Positions 35,581-46,576 of a stretch of DNA of 64,000 bases are shown in pieces; the stretch's first letter is position 1, and each line of letters begins with the position of its first letter. The notes below the pieces were generated by a model. The model saw only the letters and a list, made by a program, of their open reading frames with translations. It made no database searches and was not told where the DNA came from. The stretch is taken from NCBI GenBank assembly GCA_951799445.1, contig OX637292.1, positions 6,575,296 to 6,639,295 of the forward strand, given 5' to 3'. The translations under genes were made by a program, and so were the position numbers. This DNA is from Pseudisothecium myosuroides (Eukaryota; Streptophyta; Bryopsida; Hypnales; Lembophyllaceae).

Positions 35581-38238
35581 TTACAAGCCAACCAACACCT
35601 TCAGGGTATCGTAACAAAACCACTGTGCTGTTATCACGGGTCCAACAATCATTATGCGTAGCGGCAAGCTTCTTGTGAAAAGTCCTACGAGTCCAATGCG
35701 CTTGGCAGCCTGTGGAGTGAGATCAAGTTATTGGTTAAGGAAATCACACATACAAGCTTCACTTTAAGCACTGAGAATAGTTGGTACTCTGAGATGGTCA
35801 GACTTTTAAGAATTCATGGTATCAAATCAAAGAAAACCCCAATGCACCCGAGAATGCATGACTTGCATAAGATGACATTGCTATGCAAAAAACATTGGTA
35901 GATGACCTGAAACTGACACAAGATTGATGTCGCAGTGGACTACATTCTCAAACTCAATATGTATTCATTGTGCAAGACTTTGGGGTGTCGCATTCAGGTA
36001 GGTGTTACAATTTAGTACTTCGCCCTTATGATCGAATTTAAAGCTTGAAAGCACAAAGAAACAAGACTGTTCATAGAAACATTCGACCCAAGGTTGCATG
36101 GGCATTGTGAGCAAGGGTGAGGACCACAACCTGAAACGCAGTAAGGCCTTTATTGTTGTTGAGGGAGGTTATGAGAATGTCGGCAGGATTAGAGATGACA
36201 GTGCCAGTAATCCCAGACATGTACCCAGCTACACATGTTATGCCAAGTTGTTGAACTTGGGAGCAATCCTTTTTTGGCCGTTGAAGAACCTTGCTGTAGA
36301 GAAAATCCACGGAATGCTCAAATGTCGAAAACATTAGCATGGAAACTGCAACACAGAAGATCAAATTAGTGATTTAACGAAGCCAAAGCAAAGCAGCTAC
36401 TAGGGTAGGGGAACGACATTGTTGAAACTAAACTAAACTAAATCTTGTATCAAAGTACATGTGGACAGCCATAACTTCAGAGACAAAAAGACATCCAGCT
36501 TTTTATCTTAGACTTACATGGGATATTTCGTCCCCATAGTGGCGGAAGTCCTCTGTAGAATCTGTGAAAGCCAAGAAAAGTGTCAAAAATAATGTCCCAA
36601 CACACTTTGAACGTGACAGTCAATATCAGGCGTAATTCTGATTAGCACTTTCATAGTTTATTTATATGATGTCCAAAAAATACCTGCAAAGATGCAGTTA
36701 AATCGCATTTCAATTTCCCAACAGAAATTAAGGCACCTTAACTATAGAAATCAAGCTCAACTGCTTATTTGGACAACTTTAAAATGGACATACCTCAATA
36801 AGCGTAAGGATATCCAAACAATTTAACCTAGTGAAGACTGAAGTTACAACTCTCCAATGTGACACTCCATTAAATGAAAAATATAACGTTTCTACCACTG
36901 AACACTTGAAAACTTAATTTTGTGAGGAACGACTACATGCCACCTTTCAGTTAGGGTTTCCCAATTAAATCAAAGCAGAGAGGTGAGAATCTCCCCATAC
37001 AGAACCAATCACAAGTGCGAGCTATGTTCACATGGGGTTGCGAAGGCACAGCGTAATGTATATTATTAAACTGATTGTCAGAGTCACTTACCCTGTGAAT
37101 CCCTCAGCACGATACAGGCGTGGAAACCCGTCGACAAGGCCCTTGGCATAGCCGGTTTGCACACGCACTTTTATCGATTCAAATGGACACAACGCCACGT
37201 CGGCAATGACTTGAGCTGACAAACTGCCAGCGGCAAAGATGGCGGTCTTATTTGCTCTAGTGAATTCAGGACCCGCCAAGTCGGCATAAAATTTCTTAAA
37301 ATACTCATACAGACCGAACTTGCACGCCCCTTGCGCACCGCAACCCACCAGCTTGCTGCCCCACCCCTTCCAGAGGCCGCCCGCTCCTTGCTCACGATAC
37401 ACAACGCCGAACCCCGAGAATATGGATCGGTATTTCATAGGATTCGCCTGCGCAGCACACGATCCATTAAACCCTAAACCCTAAACTCATTTTACACAAT
37501 ACGTTTAGAACTCACACACATGGCTTTCAGGTTTATGGTATGGCAATGTGAACCAGACCGACAAAAAGGTCGAGGATACTATAACTGTTACGGTCTCGAT
37601 CCCTCTCCTATCGACTGACCCCTGTTACCAGCAGCAACCATCTCTTCCAATCAACACTTCCTCCGCTTTCATTTCGCAAGTTGAATCAGAGGCTACAATT
37701 GATCGACGGCCACTAATCTTTGATAGAAAATAGAATTCTCTACCGCCACTTCAACAGTGGTCTACACCCTCCCACTTTCAGCGATTTCAGCATACGAAAT
37801 CATCCAAAACATTACGAGACAAAACAAATCGATCTCACAGGGGTTCCTCTCTTGCAGGACCCCAAATGCTCTCTCCAGTGATCTCTACTGAGTGATGCTC
37901 TCTCCCCATGAACTCTCTCCTGAACATTAGTTAGAATGTTTGAAATACTACCATTCTATCTCTGCTTGTCCATACAGCCGCATCCCATACAAACCCCAAT
38001 TGAAACGAGCGCCCACCCACCGTACCTGCATATTGACCTTGAGCATGTCGAAAGGCGTGGTGAGCAGATGCACCGAGCCCGCGGAGATCATGCCGCCCAC
38101 TGCACAGGCGGCATAATACTTATTCGTGAAAGGCTCCAACTGATTCGCCCGCAACTGCGCTTCCCATGTCGCGGCCTCAGGCTGCAGCTGCCTCTCCACT
38201 CGCTTCCTACTTTCGAACAAACTCGCCTGAAAAACCAT
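35581..38238 (-). CDS. Mitochondrial phosphate carrier, PHT3;3 (MPT1) type
   Basis: Five exons on the minus strand: 38,238-38,026, 37,447-37,092, 36,561-36,518, 36,345-36,131 and 35,709-35,581. They total 957 nt, encode 318 residues, and every junction is GT-AG with phases that close exactly. The protein is an inner-membrane carrier that imports phosphate into the matrix with H+. It has three mitochondrial-carrier repeats. The signature PFDMLK is at 62-67 and PFESIK at 159-164. The third repeat keeps NPAD (257-260) but lacks the basic residue, as in other phosphate carriers. GAQGACKFGLYEYFKK (108-123) is typical of the family. ISNPAD, PLWGRNIPFSMLMFSTFE and VGPVITAQWFCYD favour the PHT3;3 branch over PHT3;1/3;2. 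There is no long N-terminal presequence, also fitting PHT3;3. Exon 3 is only 44 nt. Confidence 0.92.
37468..37486. promoter_or_regulatory. Telo-box-like AAACCCTAAACCCTAAAC
   Basis: Two and a half units of the plant telomere-type repeat AAACCCT lie in intron 1 of the phosphate carrier gene, about 20 bp from the exon 2 acceptor. Telo-boxes are known plant cis elements (AAACCCTA), usually near transcription starts of growth-related genes. Function here is inferred only. Confidence 0.55.
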
Positions 38239-38914
38239 CTCTGATCCCCACTCCAGCTGCTGCTACCACAACTACAACCACAAAGCACCAAGACTACAAA
38301 TCCACCATGAGGCACATCGTCCGTTTACAACACAGAAAAAATCCTTGTTTCCGGGATACTATAACACCCGGCCACTGGATCCCTGCAAGTGGTTTAGACC
38401 CTGAAGAACGGATTTCAGGCCTCCATATGGGACTGATGAACTGATCGATGTGCGTGTGTGCTCGTGGGCTGTGGCCTGAAATTAACCTGAAGTGGGATCG
38501 AGCAATTCAAGCCATGAAGGAGTGTGCTTGGGCTTTGGAGAGTGTTTTGCAAGGGGAATTTGAAAGCCTTGGTGCAGGAGGAAGTTTGAAATTGCCTCGG
38601 AAAGGGGGAGCGGGGGAGCGGGGGAGGCGTGGCCGCAGGATTGCCATGCTCCTCAGGAGAGCCCCGACCTGGAGGGAGGGGCCGGACTGATGTTTTACTG
38701 AATGAAGAACTGAAGGGGGACACGTGGCGGGACGGGTGGCCTCTTCCTGGTTTCTGTCGTTGTTCTTGGTCAGCACGCCATGTGAACAAGACAAGCTTTG
38801 GAAAGGGCTTCGCTCTTGGGAGAATATGGCGTGGCCGGCAAGTGTCTAATTTTTTAGAGCATCTCCGCAGATGCACGCTAAGCTAGAAGCACCAGTAACC
38901 AACCACGCCCAGTA
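38239..38914. promoter_or_regulatory. Upstream region of the phosphate carrier gene
   Basis: Comparatively GC-rich DNA directly upstream of the carrier ATG, likely holding its promoter and 5' UTR. A G-rich block (GGGGGAGCGGGGGAGCGGGG) lies near 38,605-38,625. Frames on both strands here have no recognisable protein. Confidence 0.4.
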
Positions 38915-39092
38915 CAGTAGAACCTCTCTTAGTGCATATATGCACTATGAGAGGTCGTGATATTTGTGAACAATAGTTGGAGGTCCCATAGTGAGAGGCC
39001 ACATTAGCCAAAGTTCTGATAAAACTTCTGCAACTGCATAAACCTCTCTTAGTGCATAGTCCCGACTCTATGCACTAAGACAGGTTCTACTG
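38915..39092. mobile_element. pogo/Emigrant-like MITE, 178 bp
   Basis: The ends are CAGTAGAACCTCTCTTAGTG and TGCACTAAGACAGGTTCTAC plus TG, flanked by TA on both sides (38,913-38,914; 39,093-39,094). CAGTARAACCTCT-type termini with a TA target match the pogo/Lemi1-Emigrant branch of Tc1/mariner elements in plants. Internal partial copies of CCTCTCTTAGTGCATA add a second hairpin. Confidence 0.85.
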
Positions 39093-39094
39093 TA

Positions 39095-40055
39095 GCCAAT
39101 ATAACAGTGTTAACGTTTGCTGGGGGGGTCCCTTTTGCTCCCCCAAGACCCGGAAACCCCCAGCATTGAAAAACTCTTTAAATCTTGCAACCTGTGCTAA
39201 CATGTATACTCACAACAATCTAGCCACTCAAAGCAGCCTAGATATATTGGCCAGACCCAATGGGATGGGAGGCAATTATAACTCAATTTTTCCCTCTGAC
39301 AACCCAGGCATCTCGGGGGGGATTATCCCTCTTCTGTCAAGGAAGGAATCCCCCCCATTAGCAATGTTATGAATTTGGAGGGTGCGCTATTTCCAACCAA
39401 AGTAAGTACTCAAGCTTGGAATGTGTGTTTTTTGTCCTTTGCAAGGTAGGAACTAATAAGGTCATGACACATGCCTCCGAAGTAGTGCACAAGAAAGTAG
39501 TTTGGTTGTGATCAGAATTGAAAGATTCTAGACATTGGCTATTGGTGAAGAATACTTTTTGGCTCCCAAAATTCACAGTAATTTCAATTTTGGGAATAAA
39601 ATTCTGAAAATTTTGCTATCGCCATATTTCTTATCTTCTTACATGGGAAAAATTTCCACCACCTCTTATTGCGTACAATCTGCTCCAAAATTGCTTAAAT
39701 GATTGGTAACTGGTGTTGCTACCCTATAATTGTCATGAATTACAACTGAGGCAGAGGTATTGTTAACCCTTAAGGAAGAAGACCCATTTTCAATCACTTA
39801 AATAATTCAATATATTTGGTATATAGGTATGGTAAAGGAAAAAAATTTCCTATTTAGAGAAATAGATTTTAGAAGGATTTTCTTATTTTCGTACATTTTT
39901 TTCCCTCAAAAACAAAATTACCATGAATTTTTTTTCGTGAAGATTTCATTCAACCTATTTTTGTTATATAGGTCACTTTATTTCCATCCGTAGGCGGGTT
40001 ACAAAACTGACAATGCTTCAATGCAAGTGATAAGTGTAGCCTCCAATGTACTGTA
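39095..40055. other. Intergenic DNA
   Basis: No gene. G-rich/C-rich tracts occur at 39,120-39,165 and 39,315-39,360. A TTAA followed by CCCTTAAGGAAGAAGACCC at 39,773 resembles a piggyBac-like left end, but no right end was found. Confidence 0.35.
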
Positions 40056-41454
40056 CAGTAAGGTCTACTTCATTTACGAATTTTTGAAATCGCAAGGAAG
40101 GAAATTTCACATCTATCAACTTAGATAGCCTCCCAAGGGCTCAAAAATTGGTCTTTGACCATGAAAGTTTTACCACAACATAATCTTTAAGTTAGTTATA
40201 TGTGTGCCAAATTTCAAAGCCAAATGATTTACACAAAAAAAGATATTCGAAATCTACCAACATGTGTAGCCGTGAGAAAAATTTCACTATTGCCAACTTT
40301 GACACCCTCCCAAGGATTGAAATTTTTTCTTTTGCTATGAAATTTTTGTCATAGGACCATCTATATGTTTATTACATGTGTAAAAAGTTTCAAGTCCAAA
40401 AGACCCCCACAAAAGTAGATATTCAAAATCTACCAACATGTGTAGTTGTGAGAAATAATTTCACTACTACCAACTTTGACACTATCCCCAAGGGTTAAAA
40501 AATTGTTTATTTACCATGAAATTTTTATGATGAAATCATCTCTATATTAATAACATGTGTGCTAAATTTTAAGTTCAAAAGATTCACACAAAAAAAAATA
40601 TGTTAATTCTACCAACATGTGTGGTTGTGAGAACAATTTTTTCAGCCCTTGGGATAGTGTCATTTTTTGGGTTAAAATTTCACACGGATGTAGAAAGTCA
40701 TTCTCACAACTACACATGTTGGAAGAAATAGAATATCTTTTTTTCAGTAAATCTTTTGACCTTGAAATTTGGCATACATTTATCAATATAGAGATAATCC
40801 CATGCCAAAAATTTCATAGTAAAATGTCTTTTTTTCAGCCCTTGGGATAGTGTCAAAGTTGGTAGTAGTGAAATTTTTCTCACAGCTATACACATTGGTA
40901 GAACTAGCATATTTCTTTTTTTATGAATCTTTTGAACTTAAAATTTAGCACACATGTTATTAACATAGAGATGATTTCATCATAAAAATTTCATGGTAAA
41001 TAAACAATTTTTCAACCCTTGGGATAGTGTCAAAGTTGGTAGTAGTGAAATTGTTTCTCACAACTACACATGTTGGTAGATTTTGAATATCTATTTTTGT
41101 GGTGGTCTTTTGGACTTGAAACTTTTTGCACATGTAATAAACATATAGATGGTCCTATGACAAAAATTTCATAGCATAAAAAAAAATTTCAGTCCTTGGG
41201 AGGGTGTCAAAGTTGGCAGTAGTGAAATTTTTCTCACAGCTACACATGTTGGTAGATTTTGAATATCTTTTTTTGTGCAAATCATTTGGCCTTGAAATTT
41301 TGGTACACATATAACTAACTTAAAGATGATTTTGTGGTAAAAATTTCATAGTCAAAGACCAATTTTTGAGCCCTTGGAAGGCTGTCAAAGTTGACAGATG
41401 TGAAATTTCCTTCCTTGCAATTTCAAAAATTTGTAAATGAAGTAGACCTTACTG
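40056..41454. mobile_element. Palindromic TA-flanked Tc1/mariner-type element, 1399 bp
   Basis: It starts CAGTAAGGTCTACTTCATTT and ends AAATGAAGTAGACCTTACTG, with TA on both sides (40,054-40,055; 41,455-41,456). The two halves are inverted copies of each other, with the centre near 40,755. Each arm is made of tandem units of about 177 bp carrying CTACCAACATGTGTAG (left-arm copies at about 40,254, 40,430 and 40,609). The same unit makes up the arms of the neighbouring Tc1 element. No coding capacity; presumably mobilised by a related transposase. Confidence 0.85.
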
Positions 41455-42739
41455 TATATCTTGTGATCATTCTATACTTTCAATGTACAGTGGGGTCCCA
41501 ATCAAAATGGCATTTTTGAAAACGCAATGAAGAAAATTTTGCATCTACTAACTTTGACAAACTCTCAAGGGCTCAAAAATTGGTATTTTACCACGAAATT
41601 TTTACCACAGCATCATCTTTATGTTAATAACACGTGTACCAAATTTCAAGGCCAAGAGATTCACCAAAAAAAGTTATTCAAAATCTACCAACATGGACAA
41701 CAGTGGAAAAATTTCCACTGCTACCAACTTTGACAGCCTCCCAAAGATTGAAAAAAAAAAATTTCCATGAAATTTTTGGAACAATAAGTACTCTATGTTA
41801 ATAACATATGTTCTAAATTTCAAGGCCATTGGATCAATGTAAAAAAAGATAATCACAATCTACCAACATGTGTTGTTGTGAGAAATACTTGTGGAAACCA
41901 TTTCACTATTGCCAACTTTGACAACCTCTCGAGGGCTCAAAAATTGGTATTTTACCATCAAATGTGTACCACATTATCATCTTTATGTTAATAACATGTG
42001 TACCAAATTTCTTGGCCAAAAGATTCACTAAAGAAAAGTTATTCAGAATCTACCAACATGGGTAGTGGTAAGAAACCATTTCTCTACTGCCAACTTTGAC
42101 ACCCTCCCAAGGGCTGAGATTTTTTTTATTTACCATGAAATTTTTGGCACAAGATCTTCTCTATGTTAATAATATGTGTGAAAAATTTCAAGGCCATTGG
42201 ATCAATACAAAAAAAATATACACAATCTACCAACATGTGTAGTTGTGGGAACAATGGGGGAAGCCATTTCACTACTACCAACTTTGACACCCTCCCAAGG
42301 GCTGAGAAATTGTCTATTTACCATGAAATTTTTGGCACAAGATATAATTCATGTTAATAACAAGTGTGCCAAAATTCAAGGTCAAAAAATTTTTAGAAAA
42401 AAAAAATACTCACAATCTACCAATATGTGTAGTTGTGAGAAACTATTTCAGGACATATTGAGAATATTGTAGTAGTATGGACACTCATGCTTCCGGTCTG
42501 AAATTGTCTAAATGATGCAATCCCTAAACATAAATGCTTCTCAATAAAATCAAGGATACCCAAATCTAGATGTGTGCACTTGTCACATCTCAACGAATGC
42601 ACTTGTTTAAAATTTGAACACCCTACATGCATGAGAAGCTTTTCCTCTCAACATGAATGCTTGTTTTCAGAATTGAGCATTATAGGAGGTAGGATGTGTG
42701 ATGATTTCAAAGGCAAGTGATGGGTGACTATTTTTCTAA

Positions 42740-42990
42740 GTAGAAGATTGAAGGTTTTGTGAACATGAGTGCATGAAGGATGTGATCATTGAGTGGGTGA
42801 GGCTATGTGCTGTGTAATTGACTAAAGCTATGTGATGGCTGAGTATGGTTGTGTGGTGAGTGAGGCTATGTGAGGGTTGGATCATGGTGATTGAGTGAGT
42901 GAGTCTATGCGAGGGCTGGATCATGGTGACTGAGTGAGTGAATGTGGTGACTGAGTGCTGGATCATGGATGTGGGTGATCACTGATTAAG
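42740..42990. repeat. Degenerate tandem repeats inside the Tc1 element
   Basis: Repeated short units such as GAGTGAGTGAGTCTATG and GGCTGGATCATGGTGACTG lie between the left arm and the transposase start. The translation on the minus strand (HSVTMIQPSHSLTHS-like) merely reflects the repeat. Confidence 0.65.
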
Positions 42991-43071
42991 GTTTGATTAA
43001 GATTTGAGTGCTCAAGGCATGAGGTTGGTTAGTAATTTTTTTGGATCCAATTACCATTTTGAAAGTTGTAG

Positions 43072-45304
43072 ATGATGGTTATTTCAGATGAAATTTGTAC
43101 TCGTATTTTAGATTTGAGTGAGGCAGGGAAGATAGGAGTTGACATTGCAACTATTGTTGGAGTCCCTATTAGAACAGTTCAAAGGTTGGTGAAGAAATTT
43201 TGAGAAGATAGAAACTACAAAAGCAAACCTTGTGGTGGAAATCACATGTGCTACAAAGTTTAGTGATAGAGATGTTCGTTCTATTATATGTGTCTCACAA
43301 GCTAATCGTCGCTTGACGCTCTCAGAGATTACTAATATGTGTCCTACTCAAGTGTCTAGAAAAAATATCCAAAGGGCTTTACATGGAAGTGGCATTTATA
43401 GTCGAATCACTAGAAGAAAATGAGGGGTTTTGCGACTATAAAGAGCAATTGGTTTGTAGTTGTATAATCCATCTACGACTGGTGATAATTTGGAGACCTG
43501 CAATTGCAGTGGACAAGTTGCATGCAAATTTGTAGTTGCAAAATCCCTAGAATTTGACATCCTACTTGGAACTTCATAGATGAATACTTTTGACATGGTT
43601 GCTGATGTGGTATATGTTTGTGCAACATGGTCGTGACTCGTTTGCAACTCATTTGTGACTTCATTGCGACTTGTTTGTGACTTATTAGCAACTTGTTTGT
43701 GACTTCGTTGTAACTCATCTGTGACACATTTGCGACTAGTTTGTGACTTGTAGAATTTGTAGATTTTGAAATTCTAATCTCAATGATTTGTAGATTTCAA
43801 ATTTTCAAATCTAGCTCTTTTTTTAGATTTTAAAAATTCAAATATTGATATTTAATAGATTTCAATGGTTTAATAATTTCATAGGTTTTACAATTTCTTG
43901 GATTTCAAATATTTTTAGATTTCTACAAATTGTAGAAATCTAGAAAATGTAGAAATCCAAGAAATATTGGAATCTACAAAATGTAAAAATCTACAAATTA
44001 TTGAAATCTATAAAACATAGAAATCTATACATTGTAGGAATCTACAAATTGTAGAAATCTTAGAATTCTATTAACAAAATCCATTACTTAGGATTTCAAC
44101 AACTTACAAATCTTATAAGTCAAATCTAATGGTACTGTTGACAATTGATATGGGACAATTGATATAAGACAATTGGGAACAACTACAAAACGACTAGGAT
44201 ACAACTAGGATGCAACTAAGATACAACTACTATCGTTTCCTAGTCGTTTTTTAGTTGTTTTTTGCGACTGTAGATCTACACTTTGGATTCCACATAGTGT
44301 AGATTTCTTCACATCGACAATTGAGATGAATATTGGATAGAAAATAGCTCACATTCATTCTAAATTTGAACTCAAGTACAACTCTTGTAATCTTACCATT
44401 CATTCTACGACTGCTTTGCAACTATTGCGACTAAAACAATATATAAAACTTCATTCTACAACTCTTTTGCAACTAGAACAATATGCTGATGATGTAAAAC
44501 AATGACGCAAAACAATGAAGTAAGCCCGGGTGCAAATAGAGAGGATTGTAGTCGCAGGATAGTTGTACAGGACACTTAGTTGCATATTGTTGGTTCTAGC
44601 GGACACGTTTTTCTTCTAGTGAATTGTAGTCAAAAAAACCTTTTTTGACACCTCGTCACATGTCTCAAAGATTGGCTTTTGCTTAGAAGTATTGTAGGTA
44701 GAGTGTAGAAGAATGGGAGCGAGTTGCTTGGATAGATGAGTCTACTTTTGAAGTTGGAAAAAATTCTAGACAAATTCATGTTTGGAGAACTGCATATGAG
44801 TGCTATGCATCAAATTGTATAGTTCCAACTTTTAAGAGTGGGAGAACTTCTTTGATGATTTGGGATGCATTTGCTGGAGGGCAAAAGTCACAACTTGTTT
44901 TTATGCCTAAAGATCGGCGCTCTGCTAAAGATTTTATTGAAGTGGTTTACAATGGCGAGTTGCTTCATTTTATGGATACAGTGCCATAGGGATTGCTCAT
45001 GAAAGATGGCGCACTTGTCCATCGTAGCAAACTATGTGAAGAATGGAGACAAACACACCTTTTGGAGAAGCTTGATTGGCCTGCAAACTCTCCCGATCTC
45101 AATCCAATTGAGAACCTTTGGAAGATTTTGAAAGATACAGTGCAACATGGCCCAGTATGCCCTAAAAACTTAGATGACTTGAAGATAGTTATTGAAAGAG
45201 AGTGGAGGTTAATTAGTGGTACAAAGCTACTCCAATTATGTCATTCTATGCCTTCTAGGTTACAAGCACTGATTGAGGCAAATGGAGGACATACACGTTG
45301 GTAG
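43072..45304 (+). pseudogene. Tc1 transposase (DD34E), disrupted
   Basis: This is the relic of the enzyme that would cut and paste the surrounding element. The first helix-turn-helix is at 43,072-43,203 (IATIVGVPIRTVQRLVKKF, then a stop). After a frameshift, 43,240-43,420 has KFSDRDVRSI and TQVSRKNIQRALHGSGIYSR, the second (Tc3-type) DNA-binding domain. The CACTA insertion follows. From 44,622 on come the catalytic motifs: WIDEST (D at 44,735-44,737), MKDGALVHRS (D at 45,005-45,007; the family has DNA here) and DWPANSPDLNPIENLW (E at 45,110-45,112). The last two are separated by 34 residues. Stops at LAFA*, KYCR* and VP* plus frameshifts make it non-functional. DD34E is the Tc1 type; plant mariner elements are normally DD39D. 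Confidence 0.92.
43408..44621. mobile_element. CACTA element, 1214 bp, inserted in the Tc1 transposase
   Basis: It begins CACTAGAAGAAAA and ends TTTTTCTTCTAGTG, with AAT duplicated at both sides (43,405-43,407; 44,622-44,624). The interior has repeats around TTGCAACT/GTGACTTG (43,620-43,745) and AGATTTC/GAAATCTA (43,755-44,060), typical of subterminal repeat regions. No transposase is encoded. Confidence 0.85.
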
Positions 45305-46399
45305 ATTGTGAGTATTTTTGTTTGTATAAACTTTTTGACCTTGAATTTCGGCACACTTTTTATTAACATGAATTATATCTTGTGCCAAAAATTGCATGGT
45401 AAATAGACAATTTCTCAGCCCTTGGGAGGGTGTCAAAGTTGGTAGTAGTGAAATGGCTTCCCCCATTGTTTCCCACAACTACACATGTTGGTAGATTGTG
45501 TATATTTTTTTTTGTATTGATCCAATGGCCTTGAAATTTTTCACACATGTTATTAACATAGAGAAGATCTTGTGCCAAAAATTTCATGGTAAATAAAAAA
45601 ATCTCAACCCTTAGGAGGGTGTCAAATTTGGTAGAAGAAAAATGGTTTCTCACCGCTACCCATGTTGGTACTTGGTAGATTTTAAATAACTTTTTTTGGT
45701 GAATTTGTTGGCTTTGAAATTTGGTATACGTGTTATTAACATAAAGATAATGCTGTGGTAAAAATTTGGTGGTAAAATACCAATTTTTGAGCCCTCGAGA
45801 GGCTATCAAAGTTGGCAATAGTGAAATGGTTTCCACAAGTATTTCTCAAAACAACACATGTTGGTAGATTGTGAATATCGTTTTTTGTATTGATCCAATG
45901 GCCTTGAAATTCAGAATACATGTTATTAACATAGAGTACTTACTGTTCCAAAAATTTCATGGCAAAATTTTTTTTTTCAATCCTTGGGAGGCTGTCAAAG
46001 TTGGCAGCTGTGGAAATTTTTCCATTGCTACCCATGTTGGTAGATTTTGAATAACTTTTTTTGGTGAGTCTCTTGGCCTTGAAATTTGGTACATGTGTTA
46101 TTAACATAAAGATGATGCTGTGATAAAAATTTTGTGGTAAAATATCAATTTTTGAGCCCTCGAGAGGTTGTCAAAGTTGGCAGATGCAAAATTTTCTTCA
46201 CTGGTTTGCGAAAACGCCATTTTGATTGGGACCCCACTGTACACCTCCCTGATATTTGTGCTTCCTCTGCTCATAAATATCTGCGTAAGTTGTCAGCTAA
46301 ACCACTAGTTGATCAGAAACAAAGCAATCTAACTAACAAAAATGGGTGGCTAATCGGAAATGGGTTGCTTCCCTTAAATGCCGACAAGGACATTTTTTG

Positions 46400-46572
46400 T
46401 CCAACGGATGACAAAGAATTGTTCTAGTAGACTATTTGTTTTTAAAAATTTGTTGTGAAAAGGGGAGGTCTTTTGTAATAGTTTGACTTCCAATGAATGC
46501 TTTTGTAATTTTTTAAGCAAATGATTCACACGATAACCAAAGGGACAATTTCTACGGTCACCATTGTGTCTT
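46400..46572 (+). repeat. Second copy of the 17,755 dispersed repeat
   Basis: Same ordered blocks as 17,755-17,930 (GGATGACAAAGAAT, GGGGAGGTCTT, CAATGAATGCTTTTGTA). The repeat stops at the TTAA at which the next element is inserted. Confidence 0.65.
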
Positions 46573-46576
46573 TTAA

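Larger units (their letters stand above)
41488..46239 (+). mobile_element. Tc1-type transposon, 4.75 kb, with long repeat-built arms
   Basis: The termini CAGTGGGGTCCCAATCAAAA and TTTTGATTGGGACCCCACTG are perfect inverses, flanked by TA (41,486-41,487; 46,240-46,241). Each arm is about 950 bp and contains five units of about 180 bp with CTACCAACATG, near 41,686, 41,860, 42,050, 42,227 and 42,417. The inverted right-arm units lie near 45,295, 45,485, 45,660, 45,855 and 46,030. The core has a degenerate GTGAGTGA-rich array (about 42,740-42,990) and a broken DD34E transposase (43,072-45,304) interrupted by a CACTA element (43,408-44,621). Discounting the CACTA element, the transposon would be about 3.5 kb. 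Confidence 0.9.

Noticed and set aside
39773..39800. Another piggyBac-like element beginning TTAACCCTTAAGGAAG
   Set aside because: Only a left-end resemblance; no matching right end or homologous interior was found.
40562..40910. Overlapping frames with similar peptides on both strands in the 40-46 kb arms
   Set aside because: They reflect the tandem units of about 180 bp and their inverted copies.
42736..42966. His/Ser/Thr-rich minus-strand protein at 42.7-43.0 kb
   Set aside because: It is the translation of degenerate short tandem repeats within the Tc1 element.
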